Source: Mucilaginibacter frigoritolerans
GTDB taxonomy: Bacteria; Bacteroidota; Bacteroidia; Sphingobacteriales; Sphingobacteriaceae
NCBI RefSeq assembly: GCF_007830615.1
Contig: NZ_VLLI01000004.1
Location: 310,001 to 374,000, forward strand
Direction of reading: 5' to 3'
DNA length: 64,000 nucleotides
Shown here: piece after piece, positions 1-6,966 of the stretch
Numbering within the stretch: position 1 is the first letter of the stretch
Layout of the letters: each line of letters opens with the position of its first letter
Translations under genes and position numbers: made by a program
Notes under the pieces: generated by a model
Seen by the model: the letters and a program-made list of their open reading frames with translations, nothing else
Told to the model about the DNA's origin: nothing
Databases searched by the model: none

Positions 1-770
1 GTAAACCTGCGTTGTCCGGGCTTTAACCAGGGCACATGGGCATAGCTGTAAAAGGCAATCCTATCTGGTCTTAAGCCACTTACAATTTTCATGGTATTAA
101 TAAGGCCATCAAGGGTTTGCAGCGGTAGTCCGTAAATCAGGTCATAATTTACGGAGGTATAACCAATTCTGCGGGCTTGCAAGGTAACAGTCTGCACCTG
201 ATCAAAGGTTTGATGCCGGTTGATGATGAATTGCACCTTGGGATCAAAATCCTGTATGCCAAGACTCAGCCTCCTAAAACCCAGGTCAAACAAAACCTGC
301 AAATGATCTACAGTAGTGTTGGCGGGGTGAGCCTCAAAACTAAATTCCGCATGTTCGTGAATGTGCACGCCTTCCAGTAATCCATTTATCAGTTTATGGA
401 GGTTATTTGCACTAAAAAACGTTGGTGTGCCACCCCCCAAATGTATTTCGCGGATAACCGGCCTGTCTTCAAAAATGTTGCGGTATTGCTGCCATTCTTT
501 TAGTACTGCTGCAATATAAGGTTCTTCTACCCGGTGGTTTTTGGTGATCCGGGTATTACAACCGCAGTAGGTACAAAGGTTTTCGCAAAATGGCAGGTGT
601 ATATATAAACTTATCCCTTCTTTGTCATTGCTTTCCTTAAAGGCCAGCTTCACCGATTTTGTCCATTGATCAGTGTCAAACGATGCCGTATCCCAATAGG
701 GCATGGTTGGATAACTGGTATAGCGGGGCACCGCTACATTATATTTGGTTGTTAAATAATCAGGGCGCAT
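1..770 (-). CDS. hemN: Oxygen-independent coproporphyrinogen III oxidase HemN (3' end outside window)
   Basis: Radical-SAM enzyme of haem synthesis that converts coproporphyrinogen III to protoporphyrinogen IX without O2, in the cytoplasm. I translated it directly: it starts at ATG 770 with MRPDYLTTKYNVAVPRYTSY and carries the 4Fe-4S motif C62-X3-C66-X2-C69 followed by G-C71, which is the HemN form, then the SAM-binding GGGTP run. The window cuts it at about residue 256 of an expected 450 or so. It starts 10 bases after the LDH-like gene ends, so the two form an operon. The nearby haem-PAS kinase and Fnr-type sites fit its usual anaerobic regulation. The HemN identity is firm and the regulation is inferred. 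Confidence 0.93.
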   Translation of the reverse strand, partial: MRPDYLTTKYNVAVPRYTSYPTMPYWDTASFDTDQWTKSVKLAFKESNDKEGISLYIHLPFCENLCTYCGCNTRITKNHRVEEPYIAAVLKEWQQYRNIFEDRPVIREIHLGGGTPTFFSANNLHKLINGLLEGVHIHEHAEFSFEAHPANTTVDHLQVLFDLGFRRLSLGIQDFDPKVQFIINRHQTFDQVQTVTLQARRIGYTSVNYDLIYGLPLQTLDGLINTMKIVSGLRPDRIAFYSYAHVPWLKPGQRRF

Positions 771-780
771 TTTATAAGGT

Positions 781-1224
781 TTAGTTTTTTCGTGATAATA
801 TGGTTTTGCAGTCTTTTGCGCAGGCACAATCTTCGCCTAAGCATTTATTTTGCTGCCAAAAATCAAGGTTACTGATAGTTTGGACAGCAATTTCCTGTAA
901 AGCATCAAGGGTTCGCGTCTGTAACAGGTCTGCTGAAATATGTGCAATCTTAATTCCATTAATTATTTTGGCTTCTCCTTTGGCTGTATCCATTTGGGCG
1001 GAACAGGTTACCATGTATTTTACACCCAGACTGGCCAGTTTTTCAATAATAGCAGTAGTCATATCACCATTTTCATAAACAATAACCGCGTCTTTTCCAT
1101 CAGCGTAGTTAATTGTATCATAGCTTAATTGATTGGCAATCAGTGTGATGTCATGTTTTTTTTGATTGGCTTTTGCCAGGAATTCCCTCTCAAAAGGGTT
1201 TATATTGTAGGCTACCGCTTTCAT
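781..1224 (-). CDS. D-lactate-dehydrogenase-like protein lacking the NAD domain, with Cys-rich tail
   Basis: 147 residues. The first ~100 (MKAVAYNINPFEREFL... to GVKYMV and NGIKIAHI) resemble the N-terminal substrate domain of D-lactate dehydrogenases. The next stretch, LDALQEIAVQTISNLDFWQQ, resembles the C-terminal helix of the same family. In full enzymes these two segments flank an inserted Rossmann NAD-binding domain of about 200 residues, which is absent here with its catalytic Arg/Glu/His. The protein ends in C128-X4-C133-X-C135-X3-C139, which suggests metal or Fe-S binding. It is first gene of an operon with hemN and has two Crp/Fnr-like sites upstream. It cannot be a normal dehydrogenase, so a redox or metal-binding role is a guess. 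The reading frame is intact and uses the ATG at 1224. Confidence 0.75.
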   Translation of the reverse strand: MKAVAYNINPFEREFLAKANQKKHDITLIANQLSYDTINYADGKDAVIVYENGDMTTAIIEKLASLGVKYMVTCSAQMDTAKGEAKIINGIKIAHISADLLQTRTLDALQEIAVQTISNLDFWQQNKCLGEDCACAKDCKTILSRKN

Positions 1225-1260
1225 TAGCTATATATTTATTCAACAAAAATATAGCTAATG
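1222..1260. repeat. Perfect 12-bp inverted repeat over the start of the LDH-like gene
   Basis: CATTAGCTATAT at 1222-1233 and ATATAGCTAATG at 1249-1260 are exact reverse complements separated by 15 bases. The left arm contains the start codon of the LDH-like gene and the spacer and right arm hold the candidate -7 element. It could be an operator or, in a longer transcript, a hairpin hiding the start codon. Confidence 0.7.
1244..1251 (-). promoter_or_regulatory. Candidate promoter -7 element for the LDH-like gene and hemN
   Basis: Read on the minus strand this is TATTTTTG, an exact match to the Bacteroidota -7 consensus TAnnTTTG. No TTTG lies about 20 bases upstream where the -33 element belongs; a TGA-N6-TCA site ends there instead. 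This is what an activator-dependent promoter would look like. Transcription would start near 1237-1240. Confidence 0.5.
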
Positions 1261-1274
1261 AATGGGGCTGGTAA

Positions 1275-1286
1275 TGAGCAGGGTCA
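1275..1286. promoter_or_regulatory. Candidate Crp/Fnr-type operator, proximal (LDH-like/hemN)
   Basis: TGAGCAGGGTCA has the TGA-N6-TCA geometry of Crp and Fnr operators. Its centre is about 43 bases upstream of the inferred transcription start of the LDH-like gene, a class II activator position. It lies between that gene and the gene of the Crp-type regulator itself. Confidence 0.5.
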
Positions 1287-1296
1287 GTTAGAAAAA

Positions 1297-1308
1297 TGAT
1301 TTGAATCA
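1297..1308. promoter_or_regulatory. Candidate Crp/Fnr-type operator, distal (LDH-like/hemN)
   Basis: TGATTTGAATCA is close to the Fnr consensus TTGAT-N4-ATCAA. Its centre is 22 bases, two helical turns, from the proximal site and about 65 bases from the inferred start. It overlaps the stop codon of the response-regulator gene (1306-1308), so part of the match is constrained by coding. Confidence 0.45.
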
Positions 1309-2352
1309 GTTTTTCATTTTAGAAAGGCGTGTGAGGTCCAGAATGGTAATGGTGCTGCCTTTTTTGTCAATCAGGCCCTCATCTTTAAAATCTGATAAGG
1401 TGCGGCTAACTGTTTCGGTGGCCATGCCTGCCATTGCTGCCAGGTCCTCACGGGTTATTTTAAAACTTTCATTGGTTTGCTGGCGCGATAAACGTACCAT
1501 AGCCTCTGCCATTCTTTTTCTTACAGAATAATAGGCCAGTTGCATCAGTTGGTCCTCTTTTTCCTTGATGTTATTAGCCAGTAGTTTAATAAACTCCCTT
1601 GCAATTTCAGGATAAAGGTTAATCATTTGCTCCAGTTGGTCTTTGGGTATATGACATAGTACACAGTCTTCCAGAGCGGTGGCAGTGTCAGAATAAGGCT
1701 CGTTAGCAAGTAAGGCATTAATGCCCAGGTATTCATCTTCAGTATAAATACCGGTCATCAGCTCGCGGCCATCTTCAGCCAGTCTGATGGATTTAACTTT
1801 TCCGCTGATGATAAGATAAAGCCCGGTTCCTTTGTCACCATCGTAATAAATAACCTGGTTCTTTTTAAACTGCCGTCCTTTGCGTTCAAGAACAATTTTT
1901 TTCAATTCGGCAAGGCCATTGTTTTTACTTATCAGGTTATTTAACCTGTCAAGCGCTTTACTATAGAAATTTTGCTGTAGCTCTTTTTTCTTTAACCTGC
2001 TTTCAATGGCATTGAGCAGGTCCATATCGTCAAAAGGCTTGGTCAGGTAATCATCGGCACCCATTTCCATGCCTTTTCTCAAATCCACACGTTCTGCTTT
2101 TGCGGTTAAAAATATAAAAGGCGTGGCAGCGGTTTCCGGATTTTTATTCAGCATGTATAAAACACCGTAGCCATCCAGCTCAGGCATCATAATATCACAT
2201 AAAACAATGTCGGGCAGGTTTTTGGTGGCAAGTTCAACGCCGGTTTTTCCATTATTGGCTTCAAATACCTGGTAGCCGGCAAGCTCAAGAATTTCAACCA
2301 CGTTTTCGCGGATGTCATTATTATCTTCAATGATCAATACTTTTTTATTCAT
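1306..2352 (-). CDS. Response regulator: receiver domain fused to a Crp/Fnr-type transcription factor
   Basis: 348 residues in two parts. Residues 1-125 are a CheY-like receiver with acidic E9/D10, phospho-acceptor D53 (LCDIMMPELDG) and the usual T (FLTAK) and K (LTKPFDD). Residues ~150-348 are a complete Crp/Fnr protein: a cNMP-type beta-barrel (GTGLYLIISGKVK), dimer helix and C-terminal HTH_Crp. The recognition helix reads TETVSR, giving the E..SR residues of Fnr that read TGA half-sites. The Fe-S cysteine cluster of Fnr is missing, so sensing is expected to come from the kinase. Its ATG overlaps the kinase stop as ATGA, implying translational coupling. It probably activates the TGA-N6-TCA promoters nearby. 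Domain calls are firm and target genes are inferred. Confidence 0.9.
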   Translation of the reverse strand: MNKKVLIIEDNNDIRENVVEILELAGYQVFEANNGKTGVELATKNLPDIVLCDIMMPELDGYGVLYMLNKNPETAATPFIFLTAKAERVDLRKGMEMGADDYLTKPFDDMDLLNAIESRLKKKELQQNFYSKALDRLNNLISKNNGLAELKKIVLERKGRQFKKNQVIYYDGDKGTGLYLIISGKVKSIRLAEDGRELMTGIYTEDEYLGINALLANEPYSDTATALEDCVLCHIPKDQLEQMINLYPEIAREFIKLLANNIKEKEDQLMQLAYYSVRKRMAEAMVRLSRQQTNESFKITREDLAAMAGMATETVSRTLSDFKDEGLIDKKGSTITILDLTRLSKMKN

Positions 2353-3536
2353 GATATTGGAAATGTAATGGTAAATATAGTTCCCTGGTTAATATTACTT
2401 TTAAATTTAATCTGTCCATTCATTAAACGGGCATATCTGGCTACAATATTTAACCCTAAACCAGTACCCGGAATATTGCCGGTATTATGTGCCCTGAAAA
2501 ATGCTTCAAATAAATGTTTCTGGTCGGTATCCGGAATGCCTATGCCATTATCTTTAATGGTAATGATACAATCCTTGTTGGTTATCTCTGTTAAAAATTC
2601 AATAAAGGTATCCTCTCCCGAATATTTAATGGCATTGGTGATAAGGTTAATTACGCAGTTTTTCAGCAGGTTCTGATCAAGGTTAACAATACTGCTGATA
2701 CCGGTATGCTGATACAGGATACTTTGATTTTGTTTGGCTACCATCTGCAATTCTTCTGTAATCTCTTCTGCTAGCTTCACGAGGTCAAACGGGGTACAGT
2801 TTACTTCCACCTTCCCCGCTTCCAGTTTTTCCAGCGAAAGGAAATCATTTAAGATTGCTGTAAGGTTGCCAACGGAGTTTTTTATCTTGGCCACATGCTT
2901 GCGGATATGGTCGTTATCATACGGTAATGCATATTTCTCTATTAACGAAGAAGATAGCTGAATGGCGCTTAAAGGCGTACGAAACTCGTGCGAAGCCATA
3001 GAAACGAACCTGCTTTTTAAATGACCCAGTTCCTTTTCTTTCTCCAGCGAAAAACTGACTTCTTCTTTTGCAAGCCGCAAGGCCTGTATCGTTTCTTTAA
3101 GTGAATGTGTACGCTTTTCAACTAATTCTTCCAGATGAGCAGCGTATTCCCGTAACTGTTCTTCTGCTTCCTTTTCTCTTGACAAGTCATGGATAAAACC
3201 GGTATAAATTTTCCTGTTGGCGAAAGATACCTGACTTACCCCAAGGCGGAAAGGAAAAGTGGTGCCGTCTGTTCTGAGTCCTGTTACTTCGCGCCCCATA
3301 CCGATAATATGAGGAACGCCTGTTCGCTGATAGCGATGAATGTATTCATCGTGCTGTTGCCTGTCTGGCGGAGGCATTAAAACCGATATGTTTTTTCCGA
3401 TAACCGCATCAGGTGTACATAAAAAAAGCTTACAGGCAGAAGGGTTTATAGATTCCACAATGCCATGTTCATCAATGGTAATGATGCCATCAATAGCATT
3501 ATCAATTATAGCTTTTAAAAGTGCGGTGTTTTCCAT
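2349..3536 (-). CDS. FixL-like haem-PAS sensor histidine kinase (soluble)
   Basis: 395 residues without a membrane segment. An N-terminal PAS domain (about 1-120) matches the oxygen-sensing haem PAS of FixL very closely. H62 lines up with proximal haem ligand H200 of Bradyrhizobium FixL, R68 with R206, H76 with H214, I77 with I215 and R82 with the O2-contacting R220, all in the right spacing. A coiled coil (about 120-170), HisKA with phospho-acceptor H183 (MASHEFRTPLSA) and HATPase_c with NAIKYSGED, DNGIGIP and GTGLGL follow. It should phosphorylate the receiver-Crp protein encoded directly after it, with a 4-base overlap. Oxygen binding is inferred from residue identity. Expected logic by analogy: active without O2, inhibited by O2. 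Confidence 0.9.
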   Translation of the reverse strand: MENTALLKAIIDNAIDGIITIDEHGIVESINPSACKLFLCTPDAVIGKNISVLMPPPDRQQHDEYIHRYQRTGVPHIIGMGREVTGLRTDGTTFPFRLGVSQVSFANRKIYTGFIHDLSREKEAEEQLREYAAHLEELVEKRTHSLKETIQALRLAKEEVSFSLEKEKELGHLKSRFVSMASHEFRTPLSAIQLSSSLIEKYALPYDNDHIRKHVAKIKNSVGNLTAILNDFLSLEKLEAGKVEVNCTPFDLVKLAEEITEELQMVAKQNQSILYQHTGISSIVNLDQNLLKNCVINLITNAIKYSGEDTFIEFLTEITNKDCIITIKDNGIGIPDTDQKHLFEAFFRAHNTGNIPGTGLGLNIVARYARLMNGQIKFKSNINQGTIFTITFPIS

Positions 3537-3556
3537 AAACAGGTTCTATCTGCAAT

Positions 3557-3577
3557 TGATAATCGTCACAATTATCA
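3557..3577. repeat. 7-bp inverted repeat in the kinase upstream region
   Basis: TGATAAT (3557-3563) and ATTATCA (3571-3577) are perfect reverse complements with a 7-base spacer, 21 bases ahead of the kinase start. The right arm overlaps a weak -7 element (minus strand TAATTGTG, 3567-3574). A binding site for a repressor or autoregulator is possible. Confidence 0.4.
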
Positions 3578-3621
3578 GCATTCAATATCGCATAAAAAAT
3601 AATTGTTTTCACGTATAAATG

Positions 3622-3633
3622 TGATCATGGTCA
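3622..3633. promoter_or_regulatory. Candidate Crp/Fnr-type operator between the kinase and the 3772 gene
   Basis: TGATCATGGTCA has the TGA-N6-TCA geometry. It is about 66 bases from the inferred start of the leftward kinase transcript (weak -7 TAATTGTG) and about 43 bases from the inferred start of the rightward gene (weak -7 TAGTCTTG, 3657-3664). It could therefore serve both directions. Confidence 0.5.
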
Positions 3634-3771
3634 TTTTTTCTGCTTTACACATTAATTAGTCTTGCAATAAATGTAATTGTATCCGATGGTTTGTTTTTAA
3701 AGGATGGAAATATCGGCAACGGTTTAATCTCAACAGCAATTATTAAAATAAAAACGGATTCTCGAGTTAAT

Positions 3772-4164
3772 ATGCCTACAGCAATAAAAATGCCTGCCCG
3801 ATCATTGCAATACTATGTTTTAGCAAAACGATGGTTGTCTGATCTTGAATTTTTTAAAATAGAAGCTGCTTATCTGCACCGTTTAATTGATAATTATAAG
3901 CAGCATTTGCTGGATATGGAACATCAGCAACAATTAACTGCAATAAAAGCAGACTTACTGAAGCTTGACGATGGGGAAACCAGAAGCCTGCTTTCTGAGC
4001 AGATTTGGCAATTGGAGCTAATGGCTGATGATATCATTGCTGAAGATGCTGAGTCTATTACGGCTACCCAGGTAAAATTGGAATGTTTTATGACCAACCT
4101 AACCAATGAATTCCGTTTGATAAAGCATCAACTATACAGGCTTTTGCTGGATGGAAGAAAGTAA
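3772..4164 (+). CDS. Uncharacterised all-helical cytoplasmic protein
   Basis: About 130 residues from the ATG at 3772 (MPTAIKMPARSLQYYVLAKR). An in-frame start at 3691 would add 27 residues of low-complexity sequence and run close to the promoter region, so I prefer the later one. The protein looks fully helical, with heptad-like stretches such as YLHRLIDNYKQHLLDMEHQQ, and has no signal peptide, cysteines or membrane segment. I do not recognise the family. It is divergent from the oxygen-sensing kinase and shares its TGA-N6-TCA site, and phosphoketolase follows on the same strand. A role in the low-oxygen response is a guess from position only. Confidence 0.65.
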   Translation: MPTAIKMPARSLQYYVLAKRWLSDLEFFKIEAAYLHRLIDNYKQHLLDMEHQQQLTAIKADLLKLDDGETRSLLSEQIWQLELMADDIIAEDAESITATQVKLECFMTNLTNEFRLIKHQLYRLLLDGRK

Positions 4165-4396
4165 GACCATAAAATAAATTAGTATTATCCCTTTCCCTTT
4201 AATTTACAATAGGTTTATAGTTTTTGAAGCCATGCGCTTATGAAATGCTATGCCATTGATCCTCATTGTTCAGGTTTTTAACAATGTTTAATTTCTTTTC
4301 CTTATCGTCGTGAAAACAATTTCACCATTAAATTCTTGTCTTTTTAAATAACCGGGGATATTTAAATGCATATCGGTCATAATGCACCTGCATTAA

Positions 4397-4408
4397 TGAT
4401 TTTTGTCA
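4397..4408 (+). promoter_or_regulatory. Candidate Crp/Fnr-type operator upstream of phosphoketolase
   Basis: TGATTTTTGTCA lies in the 354-base gap 4165-4518. Its centre is about 65 bases upstream of the transcription start predicted from the -7 element at 4455-4462. The rest of the gap shows only a GTGAAA/TTTCAC inverted repeat at 4310-4325 and an imperfect inverted repeat near 4378-4399. Confidence 0.5.
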
Positions 4409-4454
4409 TTTTTTTATCCATTGCCTTATCATTTTCAGCCCCTGCCTGCAGCTT

Positions 4455-4462
4455 TAATTTTG
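4455..4462 (+). promoter_or_regulatory. Candidate -7 element of the phosphoketolase promoter
   Basis: TAATTTTG matches TAnnTTTG exactly, 57 bases ahead of the start codon. The expected -33 TTTG is not present at the right spacing (ATTT at 4431-4434), again fitting an activated promoter. Confidence 0.45.
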
Positions 4463-4518
4463 TACAGGGTTCTCTAAATTGAATACAAGTATAATGCAAC
4501 GCTAAATATTAAACTACT

Positions 4519-6927
4519 ATGGAAACAGCATTGATTAAAACTGACACCGCAACGATATCTTCTGACCTGATAAAAAAAATGGATGCCTATTGGCGTGCGG
4601 CAAATTATTTGTCGGTGGGGCAGCTTTATTTACGCGATAACCCATTACTTAAAGAACCCTTAAAACTGCAGCATGTTAAAAATATGCTGCTTGGGCATTG
4701 GGGAACTACACCGGGGCAAAATTTTATTTATACCCATTTAAACAGGGTGATTAATAAATATGATTTGAACATGATCTATGTTTCCGGTCCAGGGCATGGC
4801 GGGCCTGCGGTTGTTGGCAGCACATACCTGGAAGGCACCTATACCGAAGTTTACCCCAATATTACGCAAGATGAAGAAGGGCTTAAGAAGTTGTTTACCC
4901 AGTTTTCTTATCCGGGTGGTATTTCCAGCCATGCTTCACCGCAAACGCCTGGGTCTATTCATGAAGGTGGCGAGCTTGGTTATTCATTGAGTCACTCATT
5001 TGGTGCAGTGCTGGATAATCCCGACCTGATTGTAGCCTGTGTGGTAGGAGATGGCGAGGCCGAAACCGGCCCTTTAGCTACCGCCTGGCATTCTAATAAG
5101 TTTCTGAATCCGGCTACTGATGGTGTGGTATTGCCTATTCTGCATTTAAATGGGTATAAGATATCAAACCCAACTGTTTTGGCCAGAATATCTCATGAGG
5201 AACTGGAACAACTATTTCTCGGTTATGGCTGGACACCTTATTTTGTAGAAGGCGATGAACCCGAATTGATGCACAAGGCTATGGCCGCTACGCTGGATAA
5301 AGCTATTGAGCAAATCCGCGAGATAAAGAATGCCGCATTTGACAAAGAAAATAATGACCGCCCGCGCTGGCCAATGATTGTATTAAGATCGCCAAAAGGC
5401 TGGACCGGGCCAAAAGAGGTTGATGGTTACAAAATAGAAGGAAACTTCAGGTCACATCAAATCCCACTGGCTGTATCAGCGTCAACTCCTCCTGAACATT
5501 TGCAAATACTGGAGAACTGGATGAAAAGCTACAAACCTGAGGAGCTTTTTGATGAAAATGGAAAACTAAAAGCCGAACTGGCCGAACTGGCACCCAAAGG
5601 AGAACACCGCATGGGTGCAAATCCGCATGCCAATGGTGGTCAACTATTACGTGACTTGCGTATACCCGATTTTAGGAACTATGCAGTATCTGTTCCTTTT
5701 CGTGGTGCCGGGGGCGAGGGAGATACTTATGTATCAGGCCGGCTCCTGCGGGATGTGATCAAAGAAAATCAACAAAAACGTAATTTCAGGATCTTCGGAC
5801 CAGATGAAACGGTGTCAAACCGGTTGGATATTATTTTTGAAGCAACAAACCGTCAATGGGACGCCCCGGTTGATCCGCATGATGAATTTCTTGCTACCGA
5901 CGGCAGTGTTATGGAAATGCTGAGCGAACACCAATGTGAAGGCTGGCTGGAAGGTTACCTGCTTACAGGCAGGCACGGCTTGTTTAACTGTTACGAAGCT
6001 TTTATTCATATTGTGGACTCCATGTTTAACCAGCATGCCAAATGGTTAAAGGCAAGCCGCGAACTACCATGGCGCCGTAATATCGCCTCTTTAAATATTT
6101 TACTTACCTCTACCGTTTGGCGGCAGGACCACAATGGCTTTACTCACCAGGACCCTGGATTTATAGATCATGTGGTGAATAAAAAAGCCGGCATAGTACG
6201 GGTTTATCTTCCACCCGATGCCAATTGCCTGTTATCAGTTACCGATCATTGCCTGCGCAGTTATCACTACGTTAACGTTATTGTTGCCGGGAAACATCCT
6301 GCTCCGCAATGGCTTTCAATGGATGAAGCGGTTGCACATTGTACCCGTGGAATAGGCATTTGGGACTGGGCCAGCAACGATCAGGATTGCGAGCCTGATG
6401 TAGTTATGGCCTGTAGTGGTGATGTGCCAACGCTGGAAACACTGGCAGCTGTAACCTTACTGCGCGAACATTTGCCCGAACTAAAAATCAGGGTAATTAA
6501 TGTGGTTGATCTGTTTAAACTCGAAAAAAATACAGAACATACTCATGGTTTAAGCGACAAGGATTTTGATGCTTTATTTACTACAAGTAAACCGGTAATT
6601 TTTGCTTTTCATGGGTATCCTTGGCTGGTACACCGCTTAACCTATAACCGTACCAATAACAAAAATATACATGTACGTGGTTATAAAGAAGAAGGAACAA
6701 TTACTACTTCTTTTGATATGACAGTGTTGAACGAAATGGACAGGTTCCACCTGGTGATTGATGTGATAGACCGTTTGCCTGAGTGTGGCAGCAAAGGAAT
6801 TTACCTTAAACAGCAACTCTTGGATAAACTGACAGAACACAAACATTATATCAATGCCAACGGCAAGGATATGCCCGAAATACTGAACTGGAAATGGGAG
6901 AGTAAGTTAAATGATGAAACAAAATAA
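4519..6927 (+). CDS. xfp: Phosphoketolase (xylulose-5-phosphate/fructose-6-phosphate)
   Basis: 802 residues, the usual length of the family. This thiamine-diphosphate enzyme cleaves xylulose-5-P, or also fructose-6-P, with phosphate to acetyl-phosphate plus glyceraldehyde-3-P or erythrose-4-P. The N-terminal signature [19 protein letters not shown] and the ThDP motif starting G177-D-G-E-A-E-T-G are clear, as are [12 protein letters not shown] and the conserved end ILNWKW. Acetyl-phosphate can yield ATP through acetate kinase, useful when respiration is limited. The P-type ATPase gene begins 39 bases downstream on the same strand, so the two are probably co-transcribed. A Crp/Fnr-type site lies upstream. 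Whether it uses both sugars cannot be read from the sequence. Confidence 0.96.
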   Translation: METALIKTDTATISSDLIKKMDAYWRAANYLSVGQLYLRDNPLLKEPLKLQHVKNMLLGHWGTTPGQNFIYTHLNRVINKYDLNMIYVSGPGHGGPAVVGSTYLEGTYTEVYPNITQDEEGLKKLFTQFSYPGGISSHASPQTPGSIHEGGELGYSLSHSFGAVLDNPDLIVACVVGDGEAETGPLATAWHSNKFLNPATDGVVLPILHLNGYKISNPTVLARISHEELEQLFLGYGWTPYFVEGDEPELMHKAMAATLDKAIEQIREIKNAAFDKENNDRPRWPMIVLRSPKGWTGPKEVDGYKIEGNFRSHQIPLAVSASTPPEHLQILENWMKSYKPEELFDENGKLKAELAELAPKGEHRMGANPHANGGQLLRDLRIPDFRNYAVSVPFRGAGGEGDTYVSGRLLRDVIKENQQKRNFRIFGPDETVSNRLDIIFEATNRQWDAPVDPHDEFLATDGSVMEMLSEHQCEGWLEGYLLTGRHGLFNCYEAFIHIVDSMFNQHAKWLKASRELPWRRNIASLNILLTSTVWRQDHNGFTHQDPGFIDHVVNKKAGIVRVYLPPDANCLLSVTDHCLRSYHYVNVIVAGKHPAPQWLSMDEAVAHCTRGIGIWDWASNDQDCEPDVVMACSGDVPTLETLAAVTLLREHLPELKIRVINVVDLFKLEKNTEHTHGLSDKDFDALFTTSKPVIFAFHGYPWLVHRLTYNRTNNKNIHVRGYKEEGTITTSFDMTVLNEMDRFHLVIDVIDRLPECGSKGIYLKQQLLDKLTEHKHYINANGKDMPEILNWKWESKLNDETK

Positions 6928-6966
6928 TGCAGGAGGGCCCGCTTACTCTTAATAAAACTTTGGCTT

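Noticed and set aside
177..380. Short plus-strand open frame of 67 codons
   Set aside because: It is antisense to the clearly coding hemN frame and has no family resemblance.
6928..6966. Mg2+ riboswitch ahead of mgtA
   Set aside because: Only 39 bases lie between xfp and mgtA, too short for a known Mg2+ riboswitch.
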